Made by a program: the position numbers and the translations under genes. A DNA stretch of 64,000 bases, taken from positions 19,654,501 to 19,718,500 of the forward strand of contig NC_088311.1 of assembly GCF_910592395.1 (NCBI RefSeq), in the 5' to 3' direction. The notes beneath the pieces were generated by a model, which was given only the letters and a program-made list of their open reading frames with translations, was not told the DNA's origin and searched no databases. This document shows positions 27,301 to 39,300 of this stretch, piece by piece. The DNA is from Lineus longissimus (Eukaryota; Nemertea; Pilidiophora; Heteronemertea; Lineidae). How positions within the stretch are numbered: position 1 is the stretch's first letter; every line of letters begins with the position of its first letter.

Positions 27301-30300
27301 ATAGAAAAATAATGCCCAATCGACTTCTAGTAATGCTAACTGCATAGTCACACCACCTATATAATAACAGAGAACCATTCCATAATCAAAATAAATATCA
27401 GCTAAGATCGGCCGATGGATGGTTGTTACGGCGGACAGGAAGCATAACAATACGATGACTGCGTAACGCTTCTTTGTCGTTATACTAGCTCGTTTTAACG
27501 GGTACCAAACGACTATAACTCGTTCTAACGAATAAACTGCAATAATCCAAGCTGACAAGAAGCTCGTTATCATAAGAATGTAGTTGGAAAGTTTGCATGA
27601 TACTGTTGAAATCGTCATAATATCCACTGGAGTGTAGTGTACAATGAATTGCAGCCCTTGTCTCGGCCACACCATTATCAAAGTTGCTAAAAGATACGCG
27701 GTATCCGATATGGCCAAACAGCTCAAGTACTGTATGCTTGCATCTTGCCTTTTCCTACAGCGTATGAATACTGTTAGCGATAGTACGTTGCCTGAAACTC
27801 CTATAATTACGATGACAATTGTCATGTAGCCTTGAAAGAATTCAAGTGCCTTGTCAAGCAGCGCCAGTGTCGTAGAGATACCAATAGTTGTGACATTGTT
27901 TGAGTGAGGGGTATTACCATCAGCCATCATCATCTATACCACTCATCATCTCTTAAAGCTGGCCTCATACTGTCAAAGATTCCAAATTGATCCTACATGC
28001 CTATTATATATATTTCGATCCCCAGCTGATAGTTATTTTTCAAAGTTGTATTAATAACTGCTTCAAGAAAAATATGTTTTCATGTGGTTAGTGTTATTCA
28101 CAATCTTTCCAGTCATAATGGAATTCTCAATATTCATTCAAAAGATTAAGGCAACTTGTTTTGCATTGCAGTATTATCAAACCTTCTATAATGTGTTAAT
28201 CTTTTACTGATTCTTATTAACTCAGCTGATAGAAATTACTAGTATATTAAAGTTTCTTAATTTTGTTTACTTTAGTAGCGGCCATCTTGAAAATCGCATT
28301 TGGCCATTTTAAAGTATTTAGCTGTAGCTAGAGTAATGGTTGGTGTATCTAATAAGTCGTCATTACATTTCACCCAGGTTTTTGATTTGACCTACTTTTC
28401 AAGGTCATAGGGCTTAAGCTCTTAAATTCCACTGATAAGTGACACGTTTTCTCATTATTTGTCCAAGAGTCTTTAACTTTGGTGATAATGTGCATGATAT
28501 AGGCATCTCGATACGTTAACAGAATCATGGTTGAAGGTAACACTGGAGCACCATTGGTACCCAATGGTATCTTATCCATTGACTGGCCACCACTGGAATA
28601 CCGTACCACTGGGTTCTCTACCATGAACAAGTAAGCACTGGAATTCCACTGGAAACGACTGTCTGACACTATTCCTCTGTAGTTGCCACTGGAATTCCGA
28701 TGGTCACTGCGGGAAGTCTTTTATTTAATAGTTGATTACAACTAGTCACCATTGTAATCCTTACAAGAAGACTACTGGACAGTGTGCTCAGGAGGCACCC
28801 AGTTAATGATGGTCGGCCTACTCCTGAAAGAGTGAAAACCTGTTGGCATTTTCTCTCACTGCATCACCATAGGGTTGTGTTTCGGGGGGAGGGGGGCTGC
28901 TCCGCAATTTCCTTTAGTGGCTCAGAAACAGAGGTGGGAGTCAGGAATTTTAAAAATCATCCTTTTGCACAACAAAGCAGGCTTTGTAGTTCTGCCTTGT
29001 AAAATGGCAACGTACAACTATAGATAACAAAATTGAAGCCAAAATTACACAGACCAACTACATTAAAAAAGCTCGCAACCTTGAGCAAGAAACTTATGAA
29101 CTCAGGTGCAGATGTTGAGTTTGCATTTATAACATAAGTAAGCCAAAGTAATGCATTTGGCGTCATGAGGATAATGTATGTTGTGGACACGAGTAACAGA
29201 TTCAAAAGAAGTTTTTTGTCAGACCGTTCTTTTTGCGATGTCGCTGCTTTCGTTGCAGTCTTGGCCTGGGAAATCCCAGCGAGAATTAAAACATTGGCTA
29301 TCAGCATGATGATGCACGGGAGATAGAAAAATAATGCCCAATCGACTTCTAGTAATGCTAACCGCATAGTCGCTCCACCTATATAATAACAGAGAACCAT
29401 TCCATAATCAAAATAAATATCAGCTAAGATCGGCCGATGGATGGTTGTTATGGCGGACATCAGGCATAACAATACGATGACTGCAGAACGCTTCTTTGTC
29501 GTTATACTAGCTCGCTTTAACGGGTACCAAACGACTATAACTCGTTCTAACGAATATACTGCAATAATCCAAGCTGACATGAAGCTCGTTATCAAAAGGA
29601 TATAGTTCGTAAGTTTGCATGATGCTGATGAAATTGTCATAATATTCACTGGGATGTAGCCTATTACATATTTCAGCCCTGGTCTCGGCCATATTATTAT
29701 GAAAGTCGCTAAAAGATACGCGGTATCCGATATGGCCAAACAGCTCAAGTACTGTATGCTTGCATCTTGCCTTTCCCTACAGCGTATGAATACTGTTAGC
29801 GATAGTACGTTGCCTGAAACTCCTATAATTACGATGACAATTGTCATGTAGCCTTGAAAGAATGTAAGCGCCTTGTCAAGGAGGGTCATTGTTGTAGAAA
29901 TTCCAATAGCTGTGACATTATTCGGGTCCATGGTAGCAGGCATACTGTCCCTCACTTTGATATCTTAAAGCTGGGCTTTCACATTCACTTCCTGAAAATT
30001 CCTGCAGCTGAGGAGTAATTGTGGCTGTGGGATTTCACTTGATTACTGCAACTGCAGCATACAGTCGATGAAATATATTTACATATTGCTCAAGTCCAGA
30101 TGATTCATCTTTGCACTTGTATTGATGGCATCAACAAGTTAGTTGATAAGATTTATTCATAGTCTTTCTATTAATGATGGCATGCTAAATATTGATTCAA
30201 CAGAATGAGACAACTTTGCATCATTGTTGCAGCACAGTGTTATAAAACCTACATTTTGTAAACTCCAGTGAAACCGTCCTGTAGCTGGTCCCAAACCTGT

Positions 30301-33300
30301 CTGTTCCATTCAAATTGACCTCTGTAATCAGTAAGCCTGGTCGATCACCATTGTTTCATTCCCCAATGTTGGATTTGTTGCCAATGACTTTACAGCAGTC
30401 TTGGGACACCTTTCTATTTAGGACAGCAATGGTCAGTCCCCCAAAGATGACCATAATCATGATAATAGAACGATTCTTGCTGATGATTCAAGAATTGTGA
30501 TTTAAGTAAAAGGGGTATACCTTGATTTTCTCTTTTAATTTAAGATAGTCTGGTCTTGCAGAAGATTTTCAAAAGATGTTATGCAGCTACCTCTTATAGA
30601 GTTTTTTCTCTCCTCGGGGTCTGAAGAGGGGGTGTCGGTCTGGCTGCGGAATGTTGAATACCATAACAATACTGACATATTAATGGGCATTTTATTCGAA
30701 ATTTCAACAACTACGTTCTGTTTTCAGGAGAACTGGTATGATCTGAACACCCACCGCCCAGTCTCGAGGGAAATGCTGATGGTCGCCTTACAGAATGTCC
30801 AGTCACTCCTAATAAGGGCCGCACCATCGGCGGAGTCATTAAGGTTTGCCAGCGTGAAGAGGATCGGTCTCGACTATGCTGTTTCGGCAGATAATGCGAC
30901 GGGACCTGAGGCTACAGGGGTTGAGATGTGCAAGTGCCCGCCACAGTATGAGGGATCGTCTTGTCAGGTAAGTTAGTTAGACTCTGGTGGCGCTACATGT
31001 CGCCAAGTGAAACCAAACCCTTTTGATACTGTAACTGCCAAATTTTCATGGGTATTTGAAAAAGCTGGATCGCTGGACTGCTGGATGCACTGAATTGTGA
31101 CTCATGGATCACCACCGCCTGGATTGTAGCTCGCCAGAGTGCACTTGAAGCACATGGTGGAAATGTTAGGGATTTGGGAACTTAGAAATTTATCCAGGTG
31201 GTGGTGATCTATGAGTCACAATCCAGTGAATCCGGCAGTCCAGTGATCCAGCTTTTTCGAATTCCTGATTTTCATGCCTCATTATTTTTGTGAATTGTGA
31301 AAGTTTCTGAGAAGTAATAACATGAATAATGGCAAGGTTACAAAGGATCTATATTTTCAGATTTCATCCAAAATCAAGGTAGGCGCCCCATTGATTTTGT
31401 TCTTCAACACGGTGCCTAATCGAATGAATATAAGGTAAACTAGTACAATTATAGCCCCAGTACAGCCCTGCAGTTTTGAAAAGAGCTGGAAGTACACATC
31501 AGTGCACACAGGCTATATGCACTGTGGTTGTAATTGTACCACCTTACCTTAGGATTTACAGGCCAAAATTGACCTGCTTGAATCTTTCCTCGAACAAATT
31601 TCAGAGGGGTGTGATGAACTGCTTTCACCCTCCAATTTCACTAGCTACAAAAGATTCCTGCCGGTCTATGGATACTGTAATTCTGTGATTTGGGTGACCC
31701 AGAAAACGTTCTCTTTCACAGTAGAATTCTATCGTGTATCCATTGTGTGGGTGAAAAGTTTTCTGGGCCACCCTGTAGAGTATGGCCTCTCGATTGGGCA
31801 ACGTGTTTTGGCATGTCCCTTGTGCTGTACATGCTTCAGCTAAGTTTTCCCGGTAATGGCTGTGAATGATTTTCATTTGAAATCGATACATGTATGATAT
31901 TTTATGCCCTCGTTCTACCTTTAAGTGACACTTTCCATTTCAAGTACAATAGCCTTTACTGATTTCAGGACCCAGCAGAGGGATATTTCAGAGAGAAGGG
32001 CGAAGATTTCTTGAAGGACCCGGACCCAAAGAATCTGATTGGAGATGCCAAGCTGTGTGATTGTTTCAACCACACCTCCGTTTGTGACAAGGAGAGTGGA
32101 GACTGCTTCGTAAGTTTAGACATTAGGCAATTCTGTATCTTATTGCCTTTAATGACCAACAAGGGTTTAAATCCCCCCGAGTCGTTTGTTAACTGATTAA
32201 AGCTTATTCAGTTGCTCAGTAGTGTTGTAAATGTACTGCATTATCTTTTGCCTTTTACATTTTTAGATTGCTCATATTCAATAGAATTCACAAATAGTCA
32301 ATGATACAGATAACCCAGGAAATCTAAATGAGTTGCTTTATTTTCAGAATTGCTCTAACAATGCAAAAGGTGATAGATGTCAGTTTTGCGAGGATGGGTA
32401 CTATGGCAACGCCAGCCTCGGTCCAGGTGCTTGTATGAAGTGTGAATGCCCACTGGCTGATGCGAATAACAAGTAAGTGTCTAATAGAGAATCAGCAGTT
32501 CAATAGGTGGCACTGATTTTCACGAGGGTATGCATCGAAATGACGTAAAAAATCTGACGTTGATGTCATGTCTCTCAGTAGTGCTATACCCTGGTGACGA
32601 TCAGCGCCACATAGCGGCAGCCATTGTTTCACTGGTATCCTATGTATCTATTGATCTCACTAGCCAGTGGATACAAGGTCATCACTTTGTACCCCCCCCT
32701 AAAAAAAAAAACAACAACAGCCAGTTCTTCAGACGATGGCCGTTTCAATGGATATGAGTTGGCCTATTGTGTTCCAAATAGTATTTACTTTATAGAGAGA
32801 TCAAATTGTATGGAAACAACTAATTCTGGTTCAAAACTAGTGTCCTTATAGAGAGGGTGTCCTTAATAGGGTGGTGTACGCCCAAGGGAGGTTCCACTGT
32901 TTACCGATACCAATGTTGAATTATTCTGTTCCAGTTTCAGTCCTAAATGTATCGCTACCAAAGACAATGCAGCAAGCGGGGACTACGTGTGCTTTGAGTG
33001 TCCCATTGGCTATGAGGGTGCCAAATGTGAAAAGTAAGTTGACTATGCGCTGTATTACTGTACTATTAGGCCCACAATCCAGTTTATACCAGTTTTTTGA
33101 AACAAAAAATTATCCCATCGTGATCAATTAGTCCTTAGGAGATATTCACATAAGCCATCCCTCACAGGTTGTCTAATGGTCAGTTTGTTTGTACTGATAA
33201 CTACTCAATCTCAGTGACTCTTTTTGCATTGAGAATGGAGTTGTATTCCTGGATTTTTCTGGTCAACGCACCAAATAGTCTGCTGGCCTATTTCCAAGTA

Positions 33301-36300
33301 TTTTCAATTTTACCATCCGCTGAAAATTTGCTTCAGGTGTGCTGACAGTTTCTATGGCAATCCAATGCAACCTGGTAGTAGCTGTCAGCTGTGCGGCTGT
33401 AATGACATGGGATCGTACAACACGACATGCGACATAACGGGGCAGTGTCTGTGCAAGCCGGGAATTACCGGGAATAAGTGCGACAAGTGTGAGGAACGGT
33501 TTGCCGTCGTCAAGGGAACTTGTAAATGTAAGTTTAGTTCAAGTTGTTTGCCGATTCGAATGGTTCTTTGACCGAAACAAAACTTTTTGAAACATCTTGA
33601 CATTTGAGATTTTGCTGACTTTTATTAGCTTAAGTCTTCTGTTGACTGCACTGGATGTAGCCACCAATCATTTGTCCCACACATGACTTAAACATGTTAA
33701 ACATCCCTCATCACAATTCATATTGCTGGTCTTTTAAATCTACCGCCTTCCAACCTTCTCACCTGAGACTGAACTCGCTCCTCAAACACCCCGTGACGAG
33801 GCCCATTGATGTTTTTATCTGAAAAATGTTGTTGTCAATTTCAGCGTGCGATGAAGGATGCTCCAAGGACCTAATGGCACCGTTGGATGAGATGGAGGCT
33901 GCGTCTGCACAGATGGACGTAACAGTTGCCGCCGTGGTACCATGGCAACGTCTGTACACAATGGAAAATATGACGAAATTCTTAAAGGTGGGCGTATTTA
34001 ATTCTTCAATCGCATTCCCTTTTGCGAGAGTTTAATGGGTGCTGTTACGATATCACTGTATAGTAAGACCGAGTTGTGTCCCCCTCTATGTTCAGTAGTT
34101 GGTAAAAAATGTATTTGTACCAACCCTGAGTCGTCTCAATGAATACAAGCCCTATCTAGCTCACGGACTCGTAACAAGTGCCACTGCCACTGGGCATCAA
34201 TTTGCACTTATATTCTCCCACTGAGGTGGTGACCATCCCAAGCTACGTGTAAACCTTGTTCCAGGTGGATGGAGTCTTTTGCTAGTCCGGTACCTGGTAC
34301 CAAGGCTTTTCAATTCATTCAATGGACGTAGCAACCTTATTTCTCAGAAATACCAAGATAGGTATCCATATGTCAGCTCTCCAACCCACAATATTCAGAT
34401 CACGAGTCCCACGCCTTTTAAGGTGTAAGACTTATCAGGTTGAGGTTCACGTTTAAAAATTCTTCTAAAGTTATGTCTTGTCTTTCAGGAAAAGCAAGAG
34501 AAAGCTCGCCTTAATGCCATCAACACGCTTAAACAAGATATTGGACCCGCAGAAATGATGATTTCAGACTCGCAGATCAAGGTGAGAGCCCATTTCACCC
34601 CATCTGGCAATTGCCATCTATTCATTTACCAACTCAGTTTGATTGCGATTGGATAAATAGTTTGCACCAATGATTTCAGTAGTAATACAATGTGGATTGT
34701 TGTCATTCTTTTGATCAGTTTGCTTATAATAAAGTAGCATAGCTAAAATTGTGAAAAAAAATTCAAAGTCGATTTTTTTTTCATAACTCAAATCCATCAA
34801 AAACTCCGGAATGGTGGAGGACGTAACCTATCTTCATCATGTTCTTCATGTTTACATTTTCTCACTCCAGACCAAGGAATCTAAAGTAAAGAGCAACGTC
34901 TCACGCAACGATGCAAGGAAGCTGAAGGACCAACTCATTGACCTCATTGAGATGAACAATGAAACACACAAAGATGTCAAAGGTACAACATGATTATGTA
35001 ACTTTCAATATAGCGGAGAAATAAGAAAACAACTGAAAAAAGTACAAGTGGTCACTATTTTTTTGAGGTCACAGTAGTAATTATGATTATATTTAGAAGG
35101 TTTGTTCTAACTATTCATAGTCAAATTCAACGATTTAAAAAGAATTGGGGAGCCCCCAGATATGCCCTAATGTTCTTGGCTGACAACCTTGATGTATACA
35201 TGTTTGTCTCTCTTTCAGACTTTGTAACTAAAGTACATGACCAGCTGACCAATAAGACCACAATGTTATCCGAAGGCCGTATGTCCAAGCTTCTTGCCCG
35301 AGCTGAAGGAATTCTCAACTCTATTAAGAGGAGGAACTTCAATCGCACCGAGAAGAAGCTCAATAAAGAGAAACAGTAAGGAAAATGTCACAAACATTTT
35401 TGCATTTAATATCTTTAGAAAAAGAACACTTGATGTTTTAAACTCCATTCAGCATTTCATGTAAAAATCTATCAAAGCCGCAATTATTCAATTCAAGTCC
35501 CATTTAAGAGAGGTATGGTCTTTTTGGGAGGCCAAAATTACTTCCCTAATAATTCTTCATCGACAACCTCTTAGACTTTTCGTTCAAGAGATATTCCATT
35601 TTCTTTCTGTCCCAGGGCTGCGATGGACCTTCTCAACCAAGTGAACAACTTCCTGAGCCCTGCCTCAAAGCACAACCTCACCGACCTCTACGCCAGGCTC
35701 GGGACCCTCAATGCCAAGTTGATCGATCTGCCGACGTACATCAGTGAATCGCTCGCTAGGTCGCAGAGAGCTAACGAACAGAATCGAAACAGCAGCAAGA
35801 TGATAAACATCTTGAGGGTATGGCTCAATGCTTGATTGACCATTGGCATGGGCAAGAGAGAGGGGTCGGGTGTGAACCCTTTTGTCCCTTTTGGAAAACC
35901 TTGAATTTGACAGTGAAAATCACCACTGGTAGTATAAATGTTTTAAACTGCATGACTGCGAAAATACCTTTATTTTTTGAAGAAGTGCTAAATTAGGGAT
36001 CTACATGTAGGTTGACCCCTTGTACCCTTGTACCCTTGTACCCTTGTACCCTTGTACCCTTGTACCCTTGTACCCTTGTACCCTTGTACCCTTGTACCCT
36101 TGTACCCTTGTACCCTTGACAAGCCAGTTCATACTTACTTTAGACTTTTTTGGTCTAAGACTTTTCAGAATATGAGTTGGGTTTTCACAATCCAGCTTGG
36201 CCTACTTGGCATGTGCAGCTTGTTTCGATAAAGCTTCCATTCAAAGTCACGAAATTTGAGATGTATTTTACGAAATATCCACACTATGACCAAACTTATG

Positions 36301-39300
36301 ATCACCAAATTTATGTTGTGGATGAATCATAAGCCGGCATGCTTGACATTGTCGAATAATTTTGACCTCGACCCACCTTTGACACTTCAGGGCCAGAACA
36401 AGGACATTATGGACTTGTTCGACGAGTTGGACATAATGATTGAGACAGCGATGAAGGTGGATATGAATGCTTCTGGCATATGTAGAGAAGTGGTACCTCA
36501 GAATATGCAGGTAAGGATAAAAGTATTTAGTAGTTTAGTAGCTTTTTTCATTTAGCATAAGTGGTAATATTTGAAACCGAGTGAAATATATAGATTTTTC
36601 TATTTTCTATTTCGCCAAAAGCAGTCAAGACTACCAATGCAACATGTTTTACAGGCAATCCATCATGTTTTGTCACCACAGAAGTTTGACCTGGCTGGCT
36701 ATTTCTGACACGAGCTCTCAAAAATTCTGACGTCATGTCATTGAGCCCACCATGCAACCGACACCTTTGTTCAGGATGTGACATCTTTTCTAATGTGACT
36801 CGACGATGGCATCTTGGAAAACGTCTATCCAAGCCATGCTGTGATGTCAATCCGTGCCTTTTACTGGTATGACGTCATTTGCACAGCCTCTATACTCCAT
36901 GCTGTGATGTCAATCCATGCCTTTTGCTGGTATGACGTCATTTGCACAGCCTCTATACTCCATGCTGTGATGTCAATCCGTGCCTTTTACTGGTATGACG
37001 TCACTTGCACAGCCTCTGTACTCCATTGATACTTCATTCTTCATGTAGTTTTGATTATTTCTTTGATCAGGCTTTCATGATGAAGAAAGATGAATTGGCA
37101 GCTGCTATGTTGGATATTGAGGATGCAACAGGACTACTTACCCAGAATCTTCCACGCGTTGAGCCCGTTGTGCGAAATGCCACCAAACATGCAAAGAAAC
37201 TAGAGCTATTGGCAAAGGTCTATGAAGGGTACGTATTCAGTTGAGTTGTGCCTACATGTGCCCCCCTCCCCTTAATTCAGAATCCTTGGTTTGACATGGG
37301 GAATGAAAATATTCCTTGTGCCAATGTATATGTATATGGGCTGTGAGAGAGTAGAGACACCTATGAGTAACTATGTGTAACTTAATCTTGCCTACCTTAA
37401 CAGCTGCCTATAGACTGCCTTTAAGTCTTATTGAAGGGACTATTAAATATTTTCACCAAAAACGAAAAGTGTTGGAAGTTGAAAAGACTGGCTGTCTGTC
37501 TGCCTATTATCGCTCAAGATATCTTATTTTTGATCTTTTTTTGCAGCCTGTTCGATGGTTCTCGTCTGTTGTCAGCGGATGCTATAAAAGCGGCCACAGT
37601 TTACGAGAACATCGTGGACGCCATTGGTGAGTCCAAGACAGCGGGTAACAATGCCACAGCGGCCGGTGAGAGAGCGATAGAAGTAGCAAAGACGAAATCT
37701 GGTGAATTGATTGACGTCGAGGCCAGGAAGATAAAGGATGATAGCACGAATTTGAAGACAAAGGCACAAGCTGAGAAAGATAAAGCAGAAGGTAGGTGTC
37801 TTTCTGTCTCCTTTTCAATTCCTTACCATTACCCCGGTCCCTCCACTTAGCAAGGATACATTGGGAACCAAATTTCCCACTTCCTAGAGGAAGATATACT
37901 CCTTTTGAATTCGCATACCATCGACCTAGCCAATCCACTTGGCTAGGATACATAGGAGCCAAAGTTCCCACTTCCAAGGGAAACATATACTTGTTGTCAA
38001 GGGAATTCTTCCAGAAACATTGTCAAAAAGGGGGTGTTTTTCTGAAATATCCCAAAAAAATATCAAAAGAGGGTCCTTTTTGTGGAAATGTTTTGTAGTA
38101 TAGCTGAGGGAAGGAAGTTCATTTTCCTAGGAGGTGTTGGGGCAAAGTAAACTTCAGGAATGAGTAAGCCAGGACCATCAATCTTTGGATTTGTTCATCA
38201 GAGCTTTGCATGTTATGAGAACTTTTCCTTGTATTTGTTAGGTAAACAAATAGGTTTTCCTCATCTATGCTTGTTCCAATACACATTATAAAACATCACA
38301 ACTTGAAAAATTGGCAGTTTACAGGTTACTTTTTATCTATTTTGTTTAAGATTTATCTACTTATTTTCAGCAATGGAAGCCAAGCTGAGGAATATGAGCA
38401 TCCCACTTGATCAGACTGATGAAACTCTGCTGGATGTCCGTCGGAAGAAACGTCCACTGGATAAGTCTTTGTCCATGCTGAACCGGTCAAGAGAAGGTAC
38501 AGTTTAATTTACAGGAGCGAAATGAGGGATTTGAGGACGAAGATTTGTGTCTGTTACAGGGAGGATGTCCTTTTCTTTATAGCCATAAGATGACACATAA
38601 TTGGCAACCTTTCCACTCCACAGTCAGTGGAGGATTAGTTTTGTCATTTTCAAGGTGACGAGATTATTTGGGGTGCTTTTGGGGGGAAGTGACTTTGTCA
38701 CAAAGGAGGGATGATATATTATAAGCCCAGGCCTGCTCCCTTCGTAAAAAGCCCTTCTTACATTCAAAACTGTTTTCAGCTATCTTGGATAAGATCAGGG
38801 CAGCTAATGAGACAGTCGACAAAGCCAACGAAGTGACCATCCCAACCCTCGTTGATGTTATGGCAACTAGGGACAAGATTGACAATGAACTGGCACCGAG
38901 GTTGGAGGAGATCAAAAACAAGACGGAATCTATCACGGACATACCTAATATCAGTAAGTTAAGGGGTCTTTGGTTTACAAGACAGTAATTCACACTAACC
39001 CCAAAATGAAATTTCCTTGATTATTTCAAGGTTCACATTATGCTACTTGACATCTCTCTCTCTGTATTGGCTGTGTTATATGCAAACAACCTCCTTTTTG
39101 TAACCACCAGAATCATATTTTCTAACGATATTTTTCAGTTGATGAGAGTGCTTACAACACGATCAGGGCAAAGAATATCACAGAGGCCCTGAATAATCAG
39201 AAAGTTGCTCTTGATGTTAAGAATGATGATATCCAAGCTAGTCTATTGTCGCTCCGGGATAAGATACGTTTGGCAAGGCAGCAAGCAAACACGGTAAGTC

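Larger units (their letters stand above)
26150..28990. repeat. Tandem segmental duplication spacers between the GPCR copies
   Basis: Besides the coding regions, the spacers are duplicated. The motifs TTGACCTACTTTCAAGGTCA, GCATGATATAGGCA, ACTGGCCACCACTGGAATAC and GTTGATTACAACTAGTCACC appear in the same order at 26150-26760 and 28375-28760. The duplication unit is therefore about 2.0-2.2 kb and includes 5' flank, receptor and 3' flank. The CACTGGAA-rich part is related to 23140-23310 in the preceding laminin intron. Confidence 0.75.
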
